55,182 bases of DNA from the NCBI GenBank assembly GCA_018816705.1, contig JAHIVG010000032.1, positions 1 through 55,182 of the forward strand, given 5' to 3'. Below the pieces are notes generated by a model. That model was given only the letters and a program-made list of their open reading frames with translations, made no database searches and had not been told where the DNA came from. The first letter of the stretch is position 1; each line of letters opens with the position of its first letter. Both the position numbers and the translations under genes were made by a program. This stretch comes from Nanobdellota archaeon. Its GTDB lineage: Archaea; Nanobdellota; Nanobdellia; Woesearchaeales; JAHIVG01. Shown piece after piece: positions 8,045 to 16,361 of this stretch.

Positions 8045-8890
8045 CTACCGTTTCCTGGTCACTCTCAAGACCCCCCAAACAATCGCTATCACCACGGCCC
8101 ACGGCAGCACCATGAACAGCAGGCTCAGCAGGGAATTGATGCTGCTGACAAGCGATCTTATCAGGCCGGAGAACTTTACGAAGGCGATACCGGCATAACC
8201 AGAAGGCTTCTCTGATATGGACAGATAAACAGTGGTGTAGTCGATGCGCTTGTCGAGGTTCTCTAAAGACTCTTCCAGGACCTTTATCCTGCGTTCCTGG
8301 TCGAAGATGCGGTCATTCAGGTCGATCTTGTCCTCGACCTTGTCTGCTTCGAGGTACATGGCCTCATACCGGGCCAGGCGGTCCTTCTCGAGCTGTATCT
8401 CAGTCTCATAGTCAAGGTAGCGCTCTGTCACGTCCTGAAGGTTCTCGTTGAAGGACTTGACCTCTCCGAGGCCCCTCAGCTGTGAGACGATAGAATCATA
8501 TTTTGCGGTCTCGACCTTGAGGGTGTAGGAACCGACCTTTGTGGGAAAGCTCTCGGTGTCGCGCTCATAGACATTCTCATTAAGGATGAACGAGCCGGTG
8601 GAGCTGACGATAGACTTGAGTTTCTGCTCGGCAATCTCAAATGTTCCCCTCTTGACCTCAGAAGAGAGCCCGGCAGTCTTGGTCACCTTGCGCTCTTCGA
8701 CCTCTGGAGCGAAATCGCCTTGCGGAGAAGGTGCACCCCTGAACATGGCGGATTCCATCTGCATATCCAATCCCGCGAGCTTGCCGCCCAACAGAGGGCT
8801 TGACGTGTTCATGGCTGCCAGGATGACAATTACGGCTAGGATGAGGAGCCAGTTGTCCTTGAGAGACTTCAGTTGCTTCTTGATCGACAT
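8045..8890 (-). CDS. DUF4349-like membrane-anchored coiled-coil protein
   Basis: 281 residues from the ATG placed 6 bases after GAGGTGATG. Residues 13-30 form an N-terminal membrane helix (WLLILAVIVILAAM). The ectodomain follows the DUF4349 order: a beta segment (FEIAEQKLKSIVSSTGSFILNENV, GSYTLKVETAKYDSIVSQLRGLGEV), then a coiled coil (about 165-225: YLDYETEIQLEKDRLARYEAMYLEADKVEDK). A second membrane helix near 250-272 (LLSLLFMVLPWAVVIAIVWGVL) ends with RVTRKR. The family is widespread and uncharacterised, thought to act at the envelope. A longer open frame to 9352 lacks coding character. Confidence 0.8.
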   Translation of the reverse strand: MSIKKQLKSLKDNWLLILAVIVILAAMNTSSPLLGGKLAGLDMQMESAMFRGAPSPQGDFAPEVEERKVTKTAGLSSEVKRGTFEIAEQKLKSIVSSTGSFILNENVYERDTESFPTKVGSYTLKVETAKYDSIVSQLRGLGEVKSFNENLQDVTERYLDYETEIQLEKDRLARYEAMYLEADKVEDKIDLNDRIFDQERRIKVLEESLENLDKRIDYTTVYLSISEKPSGYAGIAFVKFSGLIRSLVSSINSLLSLLFMVLPWAVVIAIVWGVLRVTRKR

Positions 8891-8984
8891 TAACATCACC
8901 TCAAAGAGCTTTAAGGTGAGGGGGTTAAAAAGTGTTTCGATGACTACAAACATAACAAAACATAAAAATATCAAAAAATCCTTA

Positions 8985-9152
8985 ATGAATGTGAAAAAGA
9001 GGAAAAAGCGAAAGAGCCAGAAGGACGCCCTGAACAGGGACAGTTCGCTCGGCATGTTTGTCCAGGAGCAGGCAGAGCGCAAGAAGGAAGTGCAGGAAGT
9101 GGAGGACATGGCCTTCAGGCAGCTAAGGCGCGCAACAGCCAAAAAGCCTTGA
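8985..9152 (+). CDS. Possible small basic coiled-coil protein
   Basis: 55 residues beginning MNVKKRKKRKSQKD and continuing with a Glu/Lys/Gln-rich helix (FVQEQAERKKEVQEVEDMAFRQLRRATAKKP). Codon choice resembles neighbouring genes, which favours a real gene, but no ribosome site is seen and an in-frame ATG at 8940 is an alternative. Divergent from the DUF4349-like gene. Could bind nucleic acid through its basic N-terminus; that is a guess. Confidence 0.45.
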   Translation: MNVKKRKKRKSQKDALNRDSSLGMFVQEQAERKKEVQEVEDMAFRQLRRATAKKP

Positions 9153-9250
9153 TATCCCTTCGGCTCTGTAAAAAATGAATTTCCCCTACAGATTTTCAAC
9201 AGCGCCTTACCCTTTAAATAATTTTCGCAAACACAAGGAATAACCGAAAG

Positions 9251-9361
9251 GTTTATATATGATATCCGCATTCTGTATTTAAAAGTTTGGTAATTAGGGG
9301 TATACAGTAATATAACAACTGCAGAGTGATAATCGTCTGCAATCGTCTGCAATTGATCACT
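9251..9361 (+). promoter_or_regulatory. TFB promoter with direct repeat inside an inverted repeat
   Basis: Two TATA-like boxes (GTTTATATAT 9251-9260 and GTATTTAAAAG about 9275-9285) precede TFB. Downstream, AATCGTCTGC occurs twice back to back (9331-9350), enclosed by AGTGAT (9325-9330) and ATCACT (9356-9361). This could be an operator or a leader hairpin for a general transcription factor gene. Confidence 0.5.
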
Positions 9362-9386
9362 ATCATTATTGACCGGGGGGATCCAT

Positions 9387-10316
9387 ATGCACTCACACTA
9401 TGTAAAGAAATGCCCTGAATGCGGCGGTATTAACCTATTCTGGAACAAGGAGAAGGGAGAGATAATCTGCAAGGACTGCGGCCTCGTGGTCGAGGAACGC
9501 ATGGTGGATTTTGAGCAGGAATGGCGTGAGTTCGATTCTACATCAGCTGACAAGCTGAGGCGTACAGGCGCCCCCATGAGCTATACCCAGTACGACCAAG
9601 GCTTAGGCACTGAAGTCGGAAGGAAATCAGACCTCTACATGCTCGGCAACAGGGACAGGAACAAGTTCTTCAGGCTCAGGAAATGGCAATACCGCATCTC
9701 GACAGCCATAGAACGCAACCTCAAGCTGGCGCTGGCAGAGCTGAAGAGGGTATCGAGCTTCCTCAAGCTACCGTCCTCTGTTGAAGAGGAATCAGCCAGG
9801 ATATACACCCTTGCGGTCCAACGCGGACTGGTCAGGGGAAGATCAATGGAAAGCGTCGTAGCAGGAGCGCTATATGCCGCCTGCAGGAGACACGACGTGC
9901 CTAGGACGTTGGACGAGCTTTCTGAAGCGTCAGGCATAGACAAGAAGGAGATAGGCAGGACCTACAGGTTCGTGACCCGTGAATTGGGCATAACCATATT
10001 GCCAAGCAATCCGGCTGACTACATCGCACGCTTCGCATCCGCCCTTAAGCTGTCAGCAGAGACCCAGAGCAAATCCATAGAGATCCTGGAGAAAGCGCAG
10101 AAGGCAGAGCTCACCTCAGGAAGAGGACCGACAGGCATCGCAGCTGCAGCACTTTACGTGTCAGCCCTGATACACGGCGAGAAGCGCACCCAGAGAGAGG
10201 TTGCAGATGTGGCAGGCGTAACAGAAGTCACGATCAGGAACCGCTACAAGGAGCTCCTGGACAGGCTCAAGCTCGAGAAAGAGATAAAGAAGACCAAGAA
10301 GAAGAAAAGGGATTAG
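9387..10316 (+). CDS. tfb: Transcription initiation factor B (TFB)
   Basis: 309 residues; start ATG after GGGGGGATC. The zinc ribbon is intact (CPECGG near residue 9, CKDCGLVV near 27). The B-reader/linker region follows (EWREFDS, RTGAPMSY, YDQGLGTEVG). Two cyclin repeats come next, about 115-200 and 210-300, the second with a helix-turn-helix (TQREVADVAGVTEVTIRNRYKEL) that reads the BRE. It recruits RNA polymerase to TATA/TBP promoters. The tail is Lys-rich. Length is normal for the family. Only one TFB is present in this window. Confidence 0.96.
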   Translation: MHSHYVKKCPECGGINLFWNKEKGEIICKDCGLVVEERMVDFEQEWREFDSTSADKLRRTGAPMSYTQYDQGLGTEVGRKSDLYMLGNRDRNKFFRLRKWQYRISTAIERNLKLALAELKRVSSFLKLPSSVEEESARIYTLAVQRGLVRGRSMESVVAGALYAACRRHDVPRTLDELSEASGIDKKEIGRTYRFVTRELGITILPSNPADYIARFASALKLSAETQSKSIEILEKAQKAELTSGRGPTGIAAAALYVSALIHGEKRTQREVADVAGVTEVTIRNRYKELLDRLKLEKEIKKTKKKKRD

Positions 10317-10347
10317 TAATTCTGAAGAAAGGGGTGGGTAGGTCTAT

Positions 10348-11280
10348 ATGACAAATAGGATCATCGATATAGAGGTAGGCAAGCTGATGGCTGTGACAGA
10401 CCTCCATGGCAACTGGCAGGACTACCGGAGATCAAAGGAGCAATTCGCCAGCCTCAACAAGGACGGCAATGCAGACATATGCGTCTTTCTCGGAGACATC
10501 ATCCATGCTTACCCAGACCAAGAGGACCGCTCCAAAGAGATAATCGATGATTTGATGGCATTGGGGACGAACAAGCCAGGCTCGCCATACATCGCTGTCA
10601 TGGGCGGCCATGAGATGGCTCCGGTATATCACATGAATCTGTTCAAGCAGGACAAGGATACAGGCATACCATACGAGTTCAGCAAGGCCTTTGAGGACGC
10701 GATCAAGGATGACAGGCAGAAGTATGTGGACTTCCTGAAAGATATGCCCTTCGCAGTAAGGACAGCCGGAGGGGTGCTGCTATTGCATGCAGGCGCAACA
10801 CAGATAATCGGCGAGGATCGACAGGAAGCTTATAAGGTGACATATCAGAGCTTCTCCAACTGGGACCATGATGCCATGCTACGTCAGCTGGTGATGACTG
10901 CGGAAAGGATGGGGGAGCCGATTCAGACAGATGATTTCAACCCATCATTAGGAAAACACCTTGAAGATAATTGGACCGGAAAGGTCCTCTGGGAATTCTT
11001 CATGAACAGCAACGAACGAGGATCTCAAGGCGTTAATTATTTCAGCCATATCCCAGGATTCCTCAAGTTCATGGGCACAGGGCATCCAGGCCTGGACATG
11101 ATGGTGACAGGGCATCTTGCAGTGAAGAAGGGTGTCCAGGTGGTCTGCGATGAGCAGTTGAGGATATCTTCCAGCCTCGGAGCGGTATCAGACCTTGATA
11201 AGCACCTCCTTCTGTTCGGCGCATCGAAGAGATATGAGAATGCGGATGAGCTGGCAAAGAATTGCAGGTGGCTGTATTAA
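10348..11280 (+). CDS. Calcineurin-like metallophosphoesterase
   Basis: 310 residues. Metal-site motifs in order: TDLHGNW (D-x-H), FLGDIIH (GD), MGGHEMAP (in place of the usual GNHE), LLLHAGA and MVTGHLAV (GH). This arrangement fits the PPP-like Ser/Thr phosphatase or diadenosine-tetraphosphatase branch, but the Asn of GNHE is replaced by Gly, so activity is less certain. GGGGTGGG precedes the ATG. It lies 31 bases after TFB on the same strand, and its stop overlaps a convergent membrane protein by 4 bases. Confidence 0.82.
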   Translation: MTNRIIDIEVGKLMAVTDLHGNWQDYRRSKEQFASLNKDGNADICVFLGDIIHAYPDQEDRSKEIIDDLMALGTNKPGSPYIAVMGGHEMAPVYHMNLFKQDKDTGIPYEFSKAFEDAIKDDRQKYVDFLKDMPFAVRTAGGVLLLHAGATQIIGEDRQEAYKVTYQSFSNWDHDAMLRQLVMTAERMGEPIQTDDFNPSLGKHLEDNWTGKVLWEFFMNSNERGSQGVNYFSHIPGFLKFMGTGHPGLDMMVTGHLAVKKGVQVVCDEQLRISSSLGAVSDLDKHLLLFGASKRYENADELAKNCRWLY

Positions 11281-11603
11281 AGGAAAATGCCTAGAAGCAT
11301 CAGGGCCAGCGAGAACAGCACGATGAAGAGCATCTGCACCACCCAGACAAGCAGGGCCCGTATCCAACCAATATCAAACATGACCTTGTAGACCAGGAGA
11401 AGGACGATTATGCCCAGTATCCAGCCCCAAGTGAGGAACCAGGACTGCACAGACGCGAACACGACCGCCACCAGGATATTCACCAAGAAGACCTTTAGGA
11501 GCGAGGTCCGCTTGCCCAGTATGTTGACAGCTAGGTAGAGCGGCAGGGCTGATACTACTGCCAGCAGCACATAGACAATGATTCTCATCGCAGTATCGAG
11601 CAT
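11277..11603 (-). CDS. Small membrane protein with about four helices
   Basis: 108 residues, nearly all hydrophobic: helices near 7-25, 36-55, 57-74 and 82-106, with short basic loops (GKRTSLLK). No motif recognised. A TATA element (CTTTAAATAAC, about 11620-11630) close to the start codon suggests leaderless transcription. Convergent with the phosphoesterase. Confidence 0.65.
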   Translation of the reverse strand: MLDTAMRIIVYVLLAVVSALPLYLAVNILGKRTSLLKVFLVNILVAVVFASVQSWFLTWGWILGIIVLLLVYKVMFDIGWIRALLVWVVQMLFIVLFSLALMLLGIFL

Positions 11604-11679
11604 GGCAGGGGGATATCACGGAGTTATTTAAAGTTTGCTCTGATAATATTTTTCTATATTGAAATTAATTCAACCAAAA

Positions 11680-11690
11680 GCTTTAAATAT
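11680..11690 (+). promoter_or_regulatory. TATA box of the Pop5-exosome operon
   Basis: GCTTTAAATATC sits about 70 bases before the first gene of the six-gene operon, leaving an untranslated leader of some 40 bases containing a purine-rich stretch (GAGAGAGAGAAAAAGGGAG). Confidence 0.55.
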
Positions 11691-11755
11691 CTCTGGGCTT
11701 TTACCTCACTTGAGAGAGAGAAAAAGGGAGCAAACCTTATTCTCGATATAGGTGT

Positions 11756-12082
11756 ATGGAAATCAAGATAAAACCATTAAGACCAGCACACAAGGAAAAG
11801 AAACGATACATCGCCATGGAAGTCATGGGAAACACTTCAAAATCCGCATTGATAATGGCCATGAACAAGGCCCTTCTCGACTATCTGGGCGAGCTCGGAC
11901 TAGCCCAGGCTGGAGCCTTTCCCCTGCCTGAGACATACACAAAAGACGGCATCGTGGTAAGGACAGCGCACAATTACGTCGACCATGTCAAGGCGGCTTT
12001 CACGATGACAGACGGCATCATATTACAAACAAAAGGAGTGTCGGGCCTGATAAGCAAGGCGAAGGCCCTGATAGGAGGATAA
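11756..12082 (+). CDS. rnp2: RNase P protein component 2 (Pop5)
   Basis: 108 residues, normal for archaeal Pop5. Recognised by the N-terminal KKRYIAMEVMG strand, the NKALLDYLGELGLAQAG helix and the core IVVRTAHNYVDHVKAAFTM. It supports the RNase P RNA in 5' maturation of tRNA. It is the first gene of the exosome/proteasome operon, a position known in other archaea, and ends two bases before psmA. No RNase P RNA gene was recognised in this window. Confidence 0.85.
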   Translation: MEIKIKPLRPAHKEKKRYIAMEVMGNTSKSALIMAMNKALLDYLGELGLAQAGAFPLPETYTKDGIVVRTAHNYVDHVKAAFTMTDGIILQTKGVSGLISKAKALIGG

Positions 12083-12084
12083 AA

Positions 12085-12810
12085 ATGCAACCGGTACAGC
12101 ATCAGATGATGGGTTACGATAGAGCAATAACTATGTTCAGCCCAGACGGCAGGCTGCTCCAGGTGGAGTACGCAAAGAAGACCGTAAGGCAAGGCTCCAC
12201 AGCCATAGGCATGGTCTGCAAGGACGGAGTGCTATTAGTCACAGACAAGAGGATAGTGGACAAGCTCGTGGTGCCAGAGGCAGTTGAGAAGATATTCCAG
12301 ATAGACGACCACATAGCTGCAACAGCATCAGGCATAATCAGCGACGCCCGCGTGCTGGTTGAGAGGGCGCAAGTCAAGGCCCAGCAGCACAGGGTCACGT
12401 TCGACTCACCGATCGACACGCTCAGCATAGTCAAGGACATATCAAACCTCAAGCAGCTCTGCACCCAGAGCGGCGGCCTGAGACCATTCGGAGTCTCCCT
12501 GCTCATAGGCGGAGTGGAGAACGACTCTGTCAAGCTATTCGAGACAGACCCCACAGGGATATACTTCCAGTACAGGGCCTCTGTCATAGGCGAAGGTGAG
12601 ACAGAGGTGGAGGAGATGCTCCACAAGGAATTCAAGGACGACCTCACGATCGACGAGGGCATCAAGCTCAGCATGAAGGCCCTCAAGAAAGTCCTGGGAG
12701 AGGAGTTCAAGGCAGAACGCCTCGAAGTCGTGACCATCACCAAGAAGGACAAGAAGTTCACGAGACTGCCCAAGGACGAGCTGGCAAAATACATCTCAAG
12801 GAAGAAGTGA
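12085..12810 (+). CDS. psmA: 20S proteasome alpha subunit
   Basis: 241 residues. The N-terminal alpha signature GYDRAITMFSPDGRLLQVEYAKKTVRQGSTAIGM is intact, followed by VLLVTDKR and the RAQVKAQQHRVTF segment. Alpha subunits form the outer rings and gate of the 20S core and do not carry the catalytic Thr. The N-terminal HQMMGYDRA can act as the gate and supports the chosen ATG. The catalytic beta subunit is not in the window. AGGAGG precedes the start. Confidence 0.96.
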   Translation: MQPVQHQMMGYDRAITMFSPDGRLLQVEYAKKTVRQGSTAIGMVCKDGVLLVTDKRIVDKLVVPEAVEKIFQIDDHIAATASGIISDARVLVERAQVKAQQHRVTFDSPIDTLSIVKDISNLKQLCTQSGGLRPFGVSLLIGGVENDSVKLFETDPTGIYFQYRASVIGEGETEVEEMLHKEFKDDLTIDEGIKLSMKALKKVLGEEFKAERLEVVTITKKDKKFTRLPKDELAKYISRKK

Positions 12811-12814
12811 TAAC

Positions 12815-13522
12815 ATGAGCCTCAACGTAAGCAAGGAGAAGCTGCACATCAACGTGGCACGGCTCAAGAAGGCAGGAGATGTCTTCGAGGTCGTAGTAGA
12901 CCCTGACAAGGCCATGGAATACAGGCAGGGAAAAGCCGACTTAAGCGACGTGATACAATCGGACGAAGTGTTCCACGACGCCAAGAAAGGGGAGCTCGCA
13001 TCAGAGCAGCTCATGCAGAAGGTCTTCAACACCGATGACAAGGACAAAATCATAGAAGCCATAATCAAGCACGGCGAGATACAGCTCTCGGGCAATTACA
13101 GGACCAAGATGCTCGAAGAGAAGGTCAAGCAGATAGTGAACCACATACATCGGAACGCGATCGACCCCAAGACAGGCTATCCGCATCCTCCTGACAGGAT
13201 CAGGAACGCGATGACGGCAGCCAAGGTCCACGTCGACGACCAGAAGAGCGCTGAGGAACAGATACCGGGCATAGTCAAGGCCATCAGCTCTGTGCTGCCG
13301 ATCTCGATCGAGGTCAGGAAGCTCGAGCTCGTGATACCGGCAGAGTACGGCGCCAAGTGCTACTCAACGATCAAGGGCATGGCAAGGATAATGACAGACC
13401 GATGGATGAACGACGGCTCATGGCACGGCCAGGTCGAGGTTGCAGCCGGTCTACAACAGGAGTTGTTAGACAAGCTCAATGCGATGACACACGGTAATAT
13501 TACAACAAAGATCATGGAGTGA
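12815..13522 (+). CDS. Ribosome maturation protein SBDS
   Basis: 235 residues with the three SBDS domains. The N-terminal FYSH domain includes VARLKKAGDVFEVVVDPDKA and SDVIQSDEVFHDAKKGELAS. The middle helical domain includes KIIEAIIKHGEIQLSGNYR and HRNAIDPKTGYPHPPDRI, a family hallmark. A ferredoxin-like C-terminal domain ends the protein. SBDS works with the EF-2-like GTPase to release the subunit anti-association factor aIF6 in late large-subunit assembly. It lies between psmA and rrp4, its common archaeal neighbourhood. Confidence 0.95.
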   Translation: MSLNVSKEKLHINVARLKKAGDVFEVVVDPDKAMEYRQGKADLSDVIQSDEVFHDAKKGELASEQLMQKVFNTDDKDKIIEAIIKHGEIQLSGNYRTKMLEEKVKQIVNHIHRNAIDPKTGYPHPPDRIRNAMTAAKVHVDDQKSAEEQIPGIVKAISSVLPISIEVRKLELVIPAEYGAKCYSTIKGMARIMTDRWMNDGSWHGQVEVAAGLQQELLDKLNAMTHGNITTKIME

Positions 13523-13527
13523 AGAAA

Positions 13528-14211
13528 ATGGGAAAAATGATAGCAAATGACAAAGACATCGTAGTACCAGGTGAGAACCTGGCAGAAGGCATGGATTTCC
13601 TACCAGGCTTCGGCACATACAGGGACGGCGATAACATCGTGGCCCTGATGGTGGGCCAGCTGAGGATATCAGGGAGAGCGCTGAAGATAGTGCCTCTCTC
13701 AGGGAAGTACGTGCCCAAGAAAGACGACTTAGTGATAGGTAATGTGACTGACATAACCTTCAACGGATGGCTCATGGACGTGAACTCAGCTTATCATGCC
13801 ATGCTCCCTATGAAGGATGCTACGAGCGACTTCATAACCAGGGGTGCAGACCTCACCAAGTACTTCAAGATAGGTGACTGGGTAGCTACCCAGATAACCA
13901 ACGTCACCTCGCAGAAACTTGCGGACGCGACAATGAAGGGACCAGGCCTGAAGAAGCTCACTGGCGGAAGGATAATCTACGTCAGCCCGAGCAAGGTGCC
14001 GAGGATAATCGGCAGGCAGGGCAGCATGGTAAGCCTGCTGAAGAACACGACAGGCTGCAGGATAGTGGTAGGCCAGAACGGCGTGGTCTGGGTGGACGGA
14101 GACCCCCAGAAAGAACAGCTGGCCAAGGACGCCATAAGGCTGATCGAGCAAGAAGCCCATACGCAAGGCCTCACTGAGAAGATACAGGCATTTTTAGGTG
14201 GATCAAAATGA
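13528..14211 (+). CDS. rrp4: Exosome RNA-binding subunit Rrp4
   Basis: 227 residues; the ATG at 13528 has GGAGTGA at good distance, while an in-frame GTG at 13519 is possible. Order: N-terminal domain (DIVVPGENLAEGMDFLPGFGTY), S1 domain (about 60-135, VGNVTDITFNGWLMDVNSAYHAMLP), and KH domain (about 145-200) with IIGRQGSMVSLL carrying the GxxG loop. Rrp4 caps the exosome ring and feeds RNA to Rrp41/Rrp42. The stop overlaps the Rrp41 start (ATGA). Confidence 0.95.
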   Translation: MGKMIANDKDIVVPGENLAEGMDFLPGFGTYRDGDNIVALMVGQLRISGRALKIVPLSGKYVPKKDDLVIGNVTDITFNGWLMDVNSAYHAMLPMKDATSDFITRGADLTKYFKIGDWVATQITNVTSQKLADATMKGPGLKKLTGGRIIYVSPSKVPRIIGRQGSMVSLLKNTTGCRIVVGQNGVVWVDGDPQKEQLAKDAIRLIEQEAHTQGLTEKIQAFLGGSK

Positions 14212-14912
14212 CTTACACAAAAAGATTAGACGGAAGGGAGATGGACCAGTGCAGAGAGATGGAAGCCAAGGCCGGAGTGATCGGCCGGGCAGACGGATCA
14301 GCCATGTTCCGCACGGGCAAGACCATCGCATACGCAGCAGTCTACGGCCCAAGGAACCTTTTCCCGAGATTCCTGCAGAACCCTGAGAAAGGCATACTCA
14401 GGGTCAACTACAACATGATGCCATTCTCATCCAAGGGAGAGAGGGTACGGCCAGGAGGCAGCAGGCGCTCGAAAGAGATAGCCTTCGTGACAAAGAATGC
14501 CCTCCTTCCGGCACTTGACCTCAGCGAGTTCCCGAACTCAGTGGTGGACGTGTTCATCGAGCTTCCACAGACAGACGCAGGCACGAGATGCGCAGGCATA
14601 AACGCCGCAGCCATAGCCCTTGCTGATGCAGGCATACCCATGAAGGACTTCGTGGCATCTGTGAGCGTCGGCAAGGTCGACGGGACAGTGGTCCTGGACC
14701 TGACCTATGACGAGGAAGCGTACGACGGTCCGGTAGCAGACATACCGATAGCGATGCTGACGAGGTCAGGAGAAGTAACACTCTTGCAGATGGACGGCGA
14801 AGTGAACAAGGAGGACATGAAGAAGATATTGCAGCTCGGCCAGAAAGGCATAAACGACATACACAAGCTGCAGGTCAAGGTCCTCAAAGAAAAGTATCAG
14901 AGCGGTGAATAA
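14208..14912 (+). CDS. rrp41: Exosome catalytic subunit Rrp41
   Basis: 234 residues of the RNase PH fold. Phosphate/RNA-binding and catalytic features are present: AYAAVYGPRNLFPRF, MMPFSSKGERVRPG with the Arg pair RR following, LPQTDAGTRCAGINAA, and VADIPIAM with the catalytic Asp context. It degrades RNA 3' to 5' with phosphate as one half of the Rrp41/Rrp42 hexamer. Translational overlap with rrp4 upstream; rrp42 begins directly downstream. Confidence 0.96.
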   Translation: MTYTKRLDGREMDQCREMEAKAGVIGRADGSAMFRTGKTIAYAAVYGPRNLFPRFLQNPEKGILRVNYNMMPFSSKGERVRPGGSRRSKEIAFVTKNALLPALDLSEFPNSVVDVFIELPQTDAGTRCAGINAAAIALADAGIPMKDFVASVSVGKVDGTVVLDLTYDEEAYDGPVADIPIAMLTRSGEVTLLQMDGEVNKEDMKKILQLGQKGINDIHKLQVKVLKEKYQSGE

Positions 14913-14913
14913 G

Positions 14914-15690
14914 ATGAACAAAGAACTAAAACAGCACCTCATACTCGCGCTGGACAAGCAGGTAAGGTATGACGGAAGGAAAGACAAGCTGGCCTATAGG
15001 GACATCAAGGTGAAGACAGGGATCTCTGTCAACGCAGAAGGCTCGGCAGAAGTGACCTTAGGCAAGACAAGGGTCTATGCCGGGGTCAAGATGGCCATCG
15101 AAGAGCCGTTCCCTGACAAGCCAGATAATGGGATGCTCATGGTCGGAGCGGAGCTATTGCCTCTGTCAAACCCTAATTTCGAATCAGGTCCTCCTGGAAT
15201 CTGGGCCACTGAGATAGCTCGGGTCGTGGATCGGGGCATAAGGGAATCAGGACTGATAGACCTGCCGACGCTCTGCCTCGAGCCGGGCAAGAAAGTATGG
15301 GCAGTACTGATAGATATAGTCACGATAAATGATGAAGGCAACCTGCTTGATGCGGCAGCCCTGGCTGTGTATGCTGCCCTGCAGAACACGGTCTTCCCCA
15401 AGTTTGATGGTGAGACTGTAGAGTATGGCGTGAAGACAGACAAGAAGCTGCCTTTGAATGACAAGAAACCCATTGCGGTAACAGTCTACAAGGTGGCGAA
15501 CCATTTCTTCGTCGACCCGAACACGGACGAGGAGAAAGCCTACGACGCCAGGCTGACTGTCGTGACGAGTGATGACAACACCATCTGCGCCATGCAGAAG
15601 GGCGGAGAGACGCCCCTCACCCAGAAAGAGGTGGAGGACATGGTCGGCATAGCGATGGACAAGGGGAAGGAGCTGCGTAAGCTCGTTTAA
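14914..15690 (+). CDS. rrp42: Exosome non-catalytic subunit Rrp42
   Basis: 258 residues from the ATG after GGTGAATAAG. RNase PH fold with VRYDGRKDKLAYRDI, SAEVTLGKTRVYAGVK, GAELLPLSNPNFESGPP and AVYAALQNTVFP, all typical of Rrp42; it lacks the catalytic Asp motif of Rrp41. It completes the ring and contributes to RNA binding. A T-rich tract (TTTAATTTTTTTCAC) right after the stop is the likely terminator of the six-gene operon. Confidence 0.95.
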   Translation: MNKELKQHLILALDKQVRYDGRKDKLAYRDIKVKTGISVNAEGSAEVTLGKTRVYAGVKMAIEEPFPDKPDNGMLMVGAELLPLSNPNFESGPPGIWATEIARVVDRGIRESGLIDLPTLCLEPGKKVWAVLIDIVTINDEGNLLDAAALAVYAALQNTVFPKFDGETVEYGVKTDKKLPLNDKKPIAVTVYKVANHFFVDPNTDEEKAYDARLTVVTSDDNTICAMQKGGETPLTQKEVEDMVGIAMDKGKELRKLV

Positions 15691-15766
15691 TTTTTTTCAC
15701 TTCATACTTGCAACCCTAATCTAGGCCTCGGTTCTTAATATGGACTGCTGGGTGCGGTTTTCTATT

Positions 15767-15846
15767 GTACACTAAAGTGTACTAAATAATACAAAAAAGT
15801 GTAAAGCTTTATATATAAACAGTCATTTTATACACATTGGTGTATA
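15767..15846 (+). promoter_or_regulatory. Twin palindromic operators around the HEPN/MNT TATA box
   Basis: GTACACT-AA-AGTGTAC (15767-15782) and TATACAC-ATTG-GTGTATA (15829-15846) share the half-site TACAC/GTGTA and flank a TATA box (CTTTATATATAAA, 15808-15818). A lone half-site AGTGTAAA lies between them. Occupying both sites would block TATA access, as expected for an autoregulated toxin-antitoxin promoter. Confidence 0.7.
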
Positions 15847-15866
15847 ATTTGGTAGAAGAAAAGCAA

Positions 15867-16361
15867 ATGTTCGAAGAGGTAAAATTAACTACAGAAGAAG
15901 CCTCGAGATGGATTGCGTTCCATGACAATGCCTACAAAGAAGATCAGGAAATGGCTGATAAAGTGCTTACGGATTCTCCGAGGTGGTCGATCATAATGGC
16001 CTACTATTCAATGCACAACATCAGCAAGCTCTATCTGGCAAAGGTACATAATCTCAAGATAAGCGGAGAGAATGTGCATGCGAAAACACTGTTCTTCATC
16101 TCTAAATATGCCAAGAAAGACAGCAAAAAGATAATCCCGCTATTAGAGCAGGCAAAGCAGGAGTATGAAGCAATCACCTCATCGAGTGTTTGGGTGATTC
16201 CCAGGCTGCTGTCAAAGGGCAGGGATGAAAGGACAAAAACGCAATATTATGACGCCGCTAAGGCAGAAAGATCAAGGATGGAGCTCATGAAAGCAGCGCA
16301 ATATTTCATGGACAATTTCATGAAGCCCTACATAAAAATAATGGGTGGATTATGCTATTAG
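15867..16361 (+). CDS. HEPN-like protein, probable toxin of HEPN/MNT pair
   Basis: 164 residues from the ATG; TTG codons at 15837 and 15849 would extend it. All-helical, with AYYSMHNISKLYLAKVHNLKI, ENVHAKTLFFISKY and YFMDNFMKPY, fitting the HEPN fold; the classic RxxxxH catalytic motif is not clear (R and H are present as separate residues). HEPN proteins pair with minimal nucleotidyltransferases, and the next gene, overlapping by 10 bases, is one. Toxin activity is inferred from this pairing. Confidence 0.7.
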   Translation: MFEEVKLTTEEASRWIAFHDNAYKEDQEMADKVLTDSPRWSIIMAYYSMHNISKLYLAKVHNLKISGENVHAKTLFFISKYAKKDSKKIIPLLEQAKQEYEAITSSSVWVIPRLLSKGRDERTKTQYYDAAKAERSRMELMKAAQYFMDNFMKPYIKIMGGLCY

